Below are positions 55,585 through 64,000 of a DNA stretch of 64,000 nucleotides, piece after piece; within the stretch, counting starts at the first letter, position 1; each line of letters opens with the position of its first letter. Where the stretch lies: the NCBI GenBank assembly GCA_032690845.1, contig CM064426.1, positions 62,906,631-62,970,630 of the forward strand, given 5' to 3'. This DNA comes from Eleusine coracana subsp. coracana (taxonomy: Eukaryota > Streptophyta > Magnoliopsida > Poales > Poaceae). The notes beneath the pieces are model-generated. The model was not told the DNA's origin and did no database searches. It saw only the letters and a program-made list of their open reading frames with translations. Position numbers and translations under genes: made by a program.

Positions 55585-57690
55585 CTAAGCCTTGCCTTCC
55601 TCAACATTTATCAGGCTGATCTTTGATCTCAGCTCATGGAACTTAGTCTTTCCAAGTGGCTTCATGAGAATGTCGCCTAGATGTTCTTCGCTCCTGATGA
55701 ACTTCACGCTGATCAAGCCTTCTTCAGCAGACTCCCGGACTAGGTGATACTTCACCTGAATATGCTTGTTGTGTCCATGGAGTACTAGATTCTTGATAAG
55801 TGAAATGGCGGACTTGTTGTCCACCCTCAACATTGGCGCGCTCGGTGATGAACCCTGGACTTCTACAAGTTCCCGAGTCAGCCACAATGCCTGACAAGTA
55901 GCATTAGCAGCTGCTGTATACTCCGCCTCACAGCTTGATTGCGCCACCACCTTCTGCTTCATGGACTGCTAGGTGATCGGGCTGCTGCTAAGTAAGAAGA
56001 TCATGCCCGTCATGCTCTTCCCAGCATCGACATCGCCGGTGTAATTGCTGTCACTGAAACCAGTGAGCTTGGCTTCACCCTCCTCCTTCCGGCCAAACCA
56101 GAGTCAACAATTCTGGGTCCCGGCCACATAACGCAGGATGCGCTTCACCACGGCGAAGTGGTCCTCTTGCAGATCCTCCAGGAACCGGCTAACAAACCCG
56201 ATAGCAAATGCAAGATTAGGGTGAGTGTTAATCGGATACCTCAGACTCCCGACAATGCTCCTATATATCGTCGCATCGACCGATGGTCTCTCGCTCAGCT
56301 TACCCAGCTTGAGCCGTGTCTCCATGGGTGTTTGGAAGGGGATGCACCCGGCCATGCTGCATCTCTCCAGGATCTTACCGGTGTAGGCGCCTTGGCTCAA
56401 TGAGATCCCCCTCGCGCTCTGCATCACTTCAATGCCGAGGTAGTACTGAAGCAGGCCGAGATCACTCATCTTGAACACGCCCGCCATCTCCTCCTTGAAG
56501 GTCCTAATGTCACCGATGCTCGAGCCGGTGATCACGAGGTCATTGACATAGACCCTGACCACTAGCCGAGCATCGCGACCCTGCCTGATGTAGGTGGCGT
56601 GCTCCGAAGGGCTCCTCCTGAAGCCGAGTGATAGCAATGTGCTGTCGAGCTTCGCGTTCCAAGCACACGGAGCTTGATGCAGGCCGTATAGTGCCTTCTG
56701 CAACCTGAGCACCTTGTACTCCTTGTCGGTGATGATGAAACTATCCGGCTGCTTGACGTACACCTCCTCCTGCAGGTCCCTATTGAGGAACGCTGATTTC
56801 ATATCCATGTGGTGCACCTCCCATCCCTCGTACGCTGCAAGGGCAATGAGTTGGCGCACCGAGTCGAGATGGGCCACCGATGTGAACACCTCGTTATAGT
56901 CAATGTCGTGCCTCTACGCGTAGCCCTTCACCACGAGGCGCGCCTTGTGGTTGGACAGCGCCCTGTGTTCGTCTCGCTTCACCTTGAAGACCCACTTCAC
57001 GCCGATCGCCTTCCGTCCAGGTGGGAGGTCGGCGAGGCACCATGTGCCATTCTCCTCGATGGAGTCCATCTCCTCCATCATTGCCTTCCTCCAACTGGGG
57101 CTGCCCTCCACCTCGGCGAATGAGGCGGGCTCATCGGTGCTCACCGCATGAAGCTCCTCCATCACCAGTGCGCGTGGTGCAAGCCCACGCAGCGAGGCCT
57201 GTTCGATAATGTTGTTGATGTTGCGGAACCAAAGAGGTGCGTCATCGTCGTGGTCGGCGTCGAGGTCATCGTCGTCGACCCCGTCCGGCGAGCCAGGCTC
57301 CGACTCGCCAGGTCCATCAACCGGGGGCGGTGACTGCTCCCCTAATGCATCTCTTGCCGATGCCTCGACCGCCTCATCAACAGCTGGTGCAGTTTGTCCC
57401 CAAGTGGTGTACTCCATCGTGAACACGTCATCGCCACCAGTGGCCTCGTCATCGCTGCCGCTGGTGCCCCAGTCCCACTGGGCTTGCTCGTCGAACACCA
57501 TGTCACGTGTCACATGAACACGCTTCACGATGGGTCATAAGAGCGGTACGTCTTGGAGCCGCGCTCGTAGCTGGCGAAGATCATCTTCCGACCATGGTCA
57601 TTGAGCTTCTTCAGGTACGGTGTCATGTTTCGGACACCAACGATGCGGCCGAACGTATGTTGGTATTTCTTAACGTTGCATCAAGAATAT
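55585..57690 (-). pseudogene. copia pol: integrase end, reverse transcriptase, RNase H (F)
   Basis: The integrase end reads IVGVRNMTPYLKKLNDHG and KMIFASYERGSKTY (57655-57540). An acidic linker follows (57528-57200). The RT begins EMDSIEENGTWCLADLPPG and VKWVFKVKRDEHRALSNHK, then a stop, then HHMDMKSAFLNRDLQEEVYV and LYGLHQAPCAWN. The catalytic motif is YVNDLVITG at 56550-56524, with Asn in place of the first Asp of YVDD. After another stop (near 56104) comes the RNase H with SSCEAEYTAAANATCQAL and LRVDNKSAISLIKN. Copia-type RT then RNase H order. GC-rich shadow frames on the plus strand are not genes. Confidence 0.92.
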
Positions 57691-58456
57691 GACTATTCTT
57701 GGTACAGTGTCAGAAATATTTGTTGGCGTTTGTTATGCTTTAAGAATAATGTGAATTAATCCGCAAGTGCACAAAACACCATCGTAGCATTTCACCTAGG
57801 AGTATTCCAAGGTATCGTATTCATTTTCCACAAGGAAGCTAGGCGTAAGATTATCATGGTTTAACAAAGATATAACTGCAAGAGTTTATACCAACTGACC
57901 AAAAATGGGGGTAAGGATATTCAATAATAATATGGGGGTAGCAACACAGGAGAAATCCACAGTAGAATAAATAAATAAAGAGATCAGTTAAGCTAGCTGG
58001 GAGGACAATGAGTCTAAGTCTAGAATTCCTAAAAATATATCTTTCCAAAGTATATCTATATCAAGTATCAAATCCCTAGTTACTCAGGTCGAATGCTTAC
58101 ACCAATTCGGAAAGAACTCAACTTAATTAAATCATAGCTGGGAAACCCTTGAACTACGCAACAAAGTTTCTTCCCGATAATTATAACTTAAGGAAAATGA
58201 CTAAATTAAGATAAATACTTGACAAGATATAAAAGAAAGGATCTTTATATTGATAAAGGATAAGTCTTACATAAAGAGAAAAGATACAAGAGAGCTCATA
58301 CCAAGACTCGACGACAATTCCGAAATTCCAACTGAAGCTCTCGACTAGACTCTAACTCCCGATAACTAACCTACTCTACTAAGTAGCATAAGTAGTGGGA
58401 AATGAACTCCTTGATGTGTTTCTTGCTTTGATCTCCTTCTTCTACCGAATTCCCCC

Positions 58457-58466
58457 TATATTTATA
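58457..58466 (-). promoter_or_regulatory. TATA box in the LTR of G
   Basis: Minus-strand TATAAATATA in cacctataaatataggggg. It lies about 840 bp from the LTR start, leaving about 700 bp of R-U5. Confidence 0.65.
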
Positions 58467-58913
58467 GGTGGCATAGGTCCAGGGGTATTTGTAGGTGAAG
58501 GAGGGTCGGTTGGCAAAAGTTGGCGCGCCGGACGGCATGCACCGCCGGGCGGCAGCCTAGGCCGGGTGGCCGTGGGATTATGTCGGTTCCCGACCGACTC
58601 GTTTTGAGCTCAGATCTTGTCTTGATGGTGGTTTGTTCGGTCGGTTCGCGCCGATTTCTCTATTTTGGGGCCGCTAGGCATATTGGGCCTTATGGGCTGG
58701 CAACCTCGGGTGGCCACCTGAGGTCGGGCGGTAGGCCAGGCCGGCCGGCGGCCGGGTGCCGACCCCCTCCGGGTTGCCCCTTGACTTCTCCCGGTTAGGC
58801 CTCTCATTGACCTTGTCTTCCTTAGTCATATTTCATCATTCTTAATCTAGGAGGAGAAAATGCCATCATGGTGAAGTGTTTTTGGAAAACCGGTCGGGTC
58901 GGATGATTAGCCT

Positions 58914-59080
58914 GAAAAATGACCCCGGTTAACCAGCCAGGTGGCTGATTTCAGCCGTTTATGACCCTGTTGGCTAGTTTCTGATTTCAGCCTAAAAATG
59001 ACCCTGTTCAACCAGCCGGGTGGCTGATTACAGCCGGTTATGACCCTGTCGGCTGGTTCCTGATTTCAGCCTAAAAACGA
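58914..59080 (-). repeat. two 79-bp direct repeats in U3 of G
   Basis: accagccaggtggctgattt (58932) and accagccgggtggctgatta (59011) mark two units, each followed by cagccg-ttatgaccctgt, ggct and ctgatttcagcctaaaaa. The CAGCCGGGTGG core recurs in the internal array at 62550-63015. Confidence 0.8.
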
Positions 59081-59301
59081 CTCTATCGACCAGTGAAAAT
59101 GGTTGTTTCATAGTTGTGATCGGTTGACGGGGTGTTTCTTCATGTTTTTGCATATTTTGGCTCTCTTATTCCTGCAAACACATATTTCACCAAAACTCAT
59201 GGAACTTTCTTAGTTTAAACAAATATTTATTGAATTTTGGTCTTTACCTTGCATGTCTCGACCGGTTGGTGGCCGATTTTGGGTTTTAACGGCCGCCAAC
59301 A

Positions 59302-59314
59302 CCTCCCCAAGCTT
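59302..59314 (-). other. polypurine tract of element G
   Basis: Minus-strand aagcttggggagg abuts the LTR start TGTTGGCGG. It is preceded by gggacgagcaaaggttt, a context typical of grass Athila-like elements. Confidence 0.85.
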
Positions 59315-60991
59315 AAACCTTTGCTCGTCCCGAGCAAATTAAAAGTTAGAGATGATGGATCAAGAGTTGCTTCAATATTAGTGCCATGCAAGTATCAAGT
59401 GCACAAACACATACTCCAACACAATATGAGTAAGTGTAAACTAGCACAATTGTGTTACTAAGTCATTCACATTCTATAGCGGGGCTTATTGGCATTTTGC
59501 AACCTTGTCATGAGCGGTTGAAGTCTAGAATGGCTAGTTCAAACTTTGTCATGAAATCTCCTATTCGATCATGAGTCCAAAGTTTTTATAATGCTGCGTA
59601 AGATTGAAAATTTTCCCTCTTGGTGCAATCTCCCACTATGGCTCTCATCTCTCAGAGGGTGTATTTCCTTACCAATGCTCATCCTACTTTCTAAGAGTTT
59701 GTCTTAATTATGTGGGGCTTGGTAGGATGTCACATTTAGCATGCATATATTGTTAGGCTAAGAGATGATCCTAGTGAAAGACATTGCACTTCCTCATTCC
59801 AATCATTTAGAAATAATGTCCAGGGGAGAGGGAGAGAATGGACTCACGCAAAGGATTGGGCTAGCACAATTGCAAAGGTCTTGGGTGTAGATTTATCCCA
59901 AAGACTAAAATTTTTGTGCTAGAGACAAAATATGGTCCTTTATTTTTGCTCAAAGAAATACTTTATTTTTGTATGAACCTTGAATCTTTTTGATGTATCA
60001 CATCCATGAGAGCTGATAATTTTTTTCTTTTTACTTCTTTCTTCCAGCTCTCATGGTGTAAAGAGGCTAATTCAACGGTTCAAATATTTTTGCAAACTTT
60101 TTAGAGCAATTAGGAGGTCCATAATCTTTTAATAGGATCAAAGGCTCACAAAAAGAAAGATTTTTGGTTGGCATGCTTGGTGAAATGGATGCGTGCTTCC
60201 GATGTGGAAATCACATAGTCAAGCATGATTATTTTGAGAACTCAAAGATAACACAAACGAAAATGATTGGCTTTGGAAGTGCAAGTCCCTCATAAGGATT
60301 AAATCCTAACTAAATTAAATACATGCATAAATGACATAGATATGGTTTTAGTATTTAATATTTGGCCATGGTAGAAAATTGTCTATCATAGGGAAGATGT
60401 GCACCAAGTAGGGGGGTTTTGTTGCAGCATGGTCTTGAAAGAAATCATTGGACTCTAATCATTAGGGGATCACAGACTCATTCAAAACATGCCATATCAT
60501 AAACTCCAACAACTAGACTTGGTGTTTATTAGCCATTTTGCACCCACTAAGACATAGAGAGACTAGTGTTATCATTATGCCTGTCTACCATTACCCCTGA
60601 AAATGAGGAGTAAAGGTAGTATACTAGAGACTCAAAGGGAGCTAATGGAGCAACTATTCATCATTTCCATAGGCAAGGTGGAGACCAAGTTCTCAAATTT
60701 TATTTATAAAGGGAAGTATTTTTGATCTTTTTGGTTATGCAAATTTTTGTGGTTTTCCTTTGAAAACTGAAAATCTTTTTGGGTTTTCTTAAATTTTCTA
60801 AAATGAAAACAACTCAACTAGAGAAAGAGGGAGAGAGGATAGAACAAGCGGCGCACCTTGGTTTGGGTACCTCCCCAAGCTTAGGTCTTTGCAAGACTTA
60901 AGCTTAGATGGCTTTCACTGCGGCGATTGATACTTGATGTTGAAGTGGCCGAACAGTTGGTCCATCATGGAGATGTTTATTTGAAGTTGTT
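59315..60991 (-). other. non-coding 3' region of element G
   Basis: About 1.7 kb, AT-rich, with no frame longer than about 75 codons and no motif recognised. On the minus strand it is the 3' untranslated part between the second ORF and the LTR. Confidence 0.6.
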
Positions 60992-61617
60992 CTAACTTTG
61001 CTGCTGCCATTCTTGTTCCCTCCTTATGGCTGCTTGTATTTCTTTAGTTCGTACGTTGGTTTCATAAGCATTAGCAGCCAAGTATTGCTTGTCCTCTTGC
61101 AACTCCAAAAAGTTGTATGATGTGAATCGGGCAGAACGATAAGTGCCTATGCCTCCATGAGGTTGGTGGTAACTCCCCATCCCGTAGGGCTCATAGTTGT
61201 CATGGGAGGAAGAGGTGTAGTTTGATGAACTCGCAAAATCGGGGAATTGTGGCTGTTCCCAACTATATTGGGGACCTCCCGATTCACCCGTTTGAAGTGT
61301 GTTCATCGTTGTTTAGTGCTGTTGCTCTTCTCGATGGAGTTGTGCTCTGGTTTTTGTTCTTGGCCTATCCCCTGCAACACTATGTCATGCACGCATCCGG
61401 CCGTGTTGAGTGCGTACTTAAAATCGGCGAGGACGCCGATTCGCTCGAGGAAGTTGTGGTCGAACTTGCGCATGGTCGTGAACTCCCGGTCTCGAATGGC
61501 GGTGAACTTGCTTTGCTCGTCGAAGTCGTTGAACACCGTTTTCTATTCACTCTCCATGAATTTCTCCAATTCTTCATCTTGCACACTTGCCACCGTTGGA
61601 GCATCGGATATGGACAT
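60992..61617 (-). pseudogene. second ORF of element G (Athila-like N-terminal domain)
   Basis: ATG at 61617 opens MSISDAPTVASVQDEELEKF. After a stop it reads FNDFDEQSKFTAIRDREFTT, MRKFDHNFLERIGVLADF and LNTAGCVHDIV. The pattern R-x-F-x-x-x-R-x-x-D, then L-x-x-IG-V-x-x-DF, resembles the N-terminal domain of Athila-type ORF1 proteins. A frameshift near 61306 joins a Tyr/Ser/Gln-rich tail (YEPYGMGSYHQPHGG) that ends REQEWQQQS. It lies 3' of the protease, an unexpected place for a gag-like domain. The function is not known. Confidence 0.55.
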
Positions 61618-62549
61618 TGTTTCCGAGTGATAACTCGGAGCATGCCCATATGAAGCTCATGAGTGTTCAGCTTCTAAATGCTCACTTGGTGTGCACCCTC
61701 CTACGGTTTGAGCTGTTGCTGCTGAACTTGGTGTAGAGGCCTCTCCAGATGTTTGCTATTCCTGCAACAGGGTTACTTGGACACAATACCCAAAGGACAA
61801 TATGATAATAATGGTTAGTGGTTAATCGCCCGGTTAGTAGTCCAAGTGTTAGTAGACCAAAATGTGCAAGAGACAAAGCGACATTTCCTCTAATTAGTTT
61901 TATTGTAGCACACTTTTATTCCTAAGTGGAGAGTACACTTATTAAGCAAACTAGTGTAGTGAGGAAGGGAGTGCAAAAAGGGAGAGAGTTGTAAGGGAGA
62001 GATGAATGTTTCAGCTGAAGGAAAGGTGGTGGAGAAATAAGTGAGAGGGCACCGGTATTTATGGGCTCGAGGGAGAGCCATGGGGCAAAAATCCCAGGCC
62101 GGACGGCGGCACATGCCGGGTGGCAACCCATGTCGGTCGGCATGGCTTTTTCCTCCACTTGCTCCATTATTGCTTTGGTGGTGATGGGAGATGGCTAGGT
62201 CCATGCGCCATGTGATTCCCTTGCTCACTTTATCCATAAATGTGTTAAGAGTATAGGGAGCAAGGATAGAGTGATGGGATCGCCAAAGTTGTATGTTTGC
62301 AACGAATATTATGCCACTCATGATGCCTTAGGGAGTAGGATGGCAGGTGAGTGTGGGTGGTGAAAGAGTGAAGTGACATGTGTGGCTATCCTTCACTTGG
62401 TTTTACTCATGGTGGGGGCTCTTGGTGAGCATTTTGCATAAAGGGAAAGCTGGACACACCCCCACCACTCATGGTCATGATTTATGCAGTAAAAGATCCA
62501 AGAATCCAAGAAAAAGGTTGGCTAGGCGGCAGACATGGCCGGGCGGCAC
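61618..62549 (-). other. non-coding internal region of element G
   Basis: No coding region is supported. It contains GC-rich ccggacggcggcacatgccg (about 62098-62120), similar to a piece of the LTR near 58528-58570, suggesting shared origin of internal and LTR segments. Confidence 0.5.
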
Positions 62550-63015
62550 CAAAATCACCCAGCCGGGTGGTCCTTTTTCATGAAAAATGACCTCTAGGAT
62601 GTTAAAACTGGAATGGGTTATTTCAGGCTTGGTGGCTCAAAATTACCTAGCCGGGTGATCATTTCTCACCAAATAGCACCTCCCTGGTGCTAAAATTCGA
62701 TAGATTCTGGCTACTTAAAAATTACCCAACTGGGTGGTCATATTTCATGAAATATGACCTCCCGGGTGCTGAAATCCGATGAGCCGGGTTGGATGATCAG
62801 ATCATCACCTGGATGGTCATTTTTGATGAAATTTGATCTCCCGGGTGCTCAAATTTGACTGGCCGGGTCAGATTCTAGGCAACTGAAATATTACCCAGCC
62901 GGGAGGTCATTTCTCACCAAATATGACCTCCCGGGTGCTGAAAACTAACTGGCCGGGTTGGAGCCTCAGATCATCACCCGGATGATCGTTTTTGATGAAA
63001 TTTGACCTCCTGGTC
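62550..63015 (-). repeat. tandem array of about 80-88 bp in element G (six units)
   Basis: The units share acccagccgggtggtcattt, a-tgacctcccgggtgctgaaa and ggccgggttgga or variants. The landmark falls near 62561, 62649, 62729, 62809, 62896 and 62976. Units alternate between two subtypes, one with attacccagccggg and one with atcatcacccggatg. No coding. Confidence 0.85.
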
Positions 63016-63129
63016 AACAAATTTGGCCAAGTCATCACCAATTCTTTTTAAGCCTAAGTTACTGATTAAGGAGAAATGAAATCAAACTAATGATATGAAA
63101 TAAACAAAGGAAGGGGAATAAATATCGGT

Positions 63130-64000
63130 TTACCTCCCGACGAGGGTCCGGATTTTTCGTCTCGAACAAGACGTTCTCCGTGTTCAATTTTTCATGGTGC
63201 TTTTCGTGGATGGAGAATCTTCCATGATCGGGGCAACTTTTTTCTTCCGCGATACTTGTTTGATCTTCTTTGTCTTGGTGGGGACCTTTTTCTTCATTTC
63301 CTACGACTCATTCTTCTTCTTCGGTAACGATGGTGTGCTTTTCACTTTTACCACAAGTGCACCCGTTTTTGGTGGGATTGGATACACCTCAATTTTCTAC
63401 ACCGTGCTAGGATTCTTACCATAAACGATGCGCACCTGATTGCATTGTTCTGTTCAGGTCTTGAAGGCAAACTTTTCTTCGTTCCCATTAAAGTTAAGGT
63501 GGATTTCTCCAGCCCCAACATCAATGTTAGCATTTGCGGTGCTAAGGAATGACCTTCCTAGTATAAGAGGTGTCTTTACATCGGCTTCCATATCCGGCAC
63601 CACAAAGTCAATAGGAACGAGACAATTCCTTATCTTCACGGGTACATCCTCTGTGATACTCACCGGGTAATGGACTGATTGGTCGGGAAGCTGCAAGCAC
63701 ATTGCTGTAGGGGATAATAAATTGACATCAAGTTTGTCATACAATACCTTTGGCATGATGCTCATGCTTGCCCCAATATCACAGAGGGCGTTGTTGAAGT
63801 GTTGCATCTCGATAGAACAAGGGATGGTTGGACATCCCGGATCCCGCTTCTTTTCTGGGAGGGAGTTTAAGATTGTGGTGCTGCATTCCTCTGTTAATTT
63901 GACAATCTTAGTGGATGGTATTGGGCATTTGTTGTTGAGGAATGTCCTTTAGGTACTTAGAGTAGGTGGGAACCTGCATAGCATCGAGTAGAGGTATGTT
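63130..64000 (-). pseudogene. gag-protease C-terminal part of element G (Athila type)
   Basis: On the minus strand the right edge reads NIPLLDAMQVPTYSKYLKDI, then after a frameshift TKIVKLTEECSTTILNSLP and DPGCPTIPCSIEMQHFN. The protease active site is ALCDIGASMSIMPKVLYDKL, with the DxGAS motif intact, followed by PVKIRNCLVPIDFVVPDMEA and KTPLILGRSFLSTANANIDV. A stop at 63454 and further stops precede a Lys-rich tail that ends KNPDPRREVNRYL near 63135. This pre-protease and protease sequence is characteristic of Athila-like gypsy elements. RT does not follow. Confidence 0.85.

Larger units (their letters stand above)
55361..57720 (-). mobile_element. Ty1/copia element F (3' part only; cut by element G)
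   Basis: On the minus strand there are the end of integrase, RT, RNase H, polypurine tract and a 216-bp 3' LTR. The upstream portion is missing because the LTR of element G starts at 57721. The rest probably lies right of G outside the window. The left flank base run is atttc (55356-55360), the expected target duplication. RT and integrase remnants contain stops and a catalytic change. Confidence 0.92.
57721..59301 (-). repeat. 3' LTR of element G (1581 bp)
   Basis: Perfect 8-bp inverted termini TGTTGGCG and CGCCAACA. It contains attaatccgcaagtgcac and gagtattccaaggtatcg, sequences I know as common in grass gypsy LTRs. TATAAATATA lies on the minus strand at 58457-58466. A direct repeat of about 79 bp in U3 (58914-59080) contains accagccgggtggctgatt. 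Confidence 0.9.
57721..64000 (-). mobile_element. Athila-like Ty3/gypsy element G (runs off right edge)
   Basis: A 3' LTR at 57721-59301 (TGTTGGCG...CGCCAACA) is preceded on the minus strand by the polypurine tract aagcttggggagg. Towards the right edge there is a gag-protease frame of Athila type (63130-64000). Between them are a second ORF (60992-61617), a tandem array (62550-63015) and long non-coding stretches, but no RT, RNase H or integrase. Either the element is a non-autonomous form or the pol region was deleted. It inserted into copia element F. Confidence 0.85.

Noticed and set aside
56809..57517. Several plus-strand ORFs
   Set aside because: Shadow frames of the GC-rich copia pol on the minus strand.
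61222..61653. 143-codon ORF on the plus strand, and an overlapping 127-codon ORF
   Set aside because: Antisense to the Athila-like frame at 60992-61617, which shows family-type residues; the plus-strand proteins show none.

Overview
This is repeat-dense nuclear DNA of a grass. A rice-like (Oryza) genome is most likely but not proven. The evidence is Tekay/Del, Tat and Athila-type Ty3/gypsy elements, one Ty1/copia element, a plant L1-type LINE, Stowaway-, Tourist-, hAT- and Mutator-type MITEs, and an LRR-XII (Xa21-like) receptor kinase relic. No prokaryotic features, rRNA, tRNA or CRISPR were seen.

Layout. 1-24625: a minus-strand Tekay/Del chromovirus (A) whose 3' LTR runs off the left edge. 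A 13.0-kb plus-strand Tat-lineage element (B, 190-13198) sits inside that LTR, flanked by the 5-bp duplication GGCGG. The uninterrupted LTR copy of A at 20871-24625 preserves the empty site. B carries gag-pol with a second, archaeal-type RNase H, a 109-bp tandem array, and a large antisense gene that converges on pol. A carries an extra ORF upstream of gag. 24626-25682: older host sequence, perhaps the 5' end of a disrupted gene. 25688-36742: a plus-strand Tekay/Del element (C) with 3.3-kb LTRs, target duplication ATATT and a deleted integrase core. Its LTRs hold a regular series of six small hairpins. 37262-40701: a minus-strand hAT transposon with a TTF-finger transposase and an 8-bp duplication.

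41815-44754: a broken LRR receptor kinase holding a Stowaway-like MITE and a LINE 3' fragment. 45555-46553: an intact, intron-less mTERF gene on the minus strand, the only clearly functional gene. Two MITEs with 9-bp duplications (46724-47609 and 47680-48033) lie directly upstream of it. 49005-55360: a minus-strand LINE that has itself received a solo LTR, a Tourist MITE and a hAT MITE. 55361-57720: a minus-strand copia element, cut by an Athila-like minus-strand element that occupies 57721 to the right edge.

Nearly all retroelement ORFs have stops or frameshifts, and several reverse transcriptase or protease active sites are mutated, so the transposons here look non-autonomous or dead. Several LTR promoters still have good TATA boxes. 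The most unusual structures are the LTR hairpin series in C, the convergent antisense gene plus tandem array in B, the orf0 of A, and the gag-protease element at the right edge with no RT or integrase between protease and LTR. All functional calls come from reading translated sequence; no database search was run.
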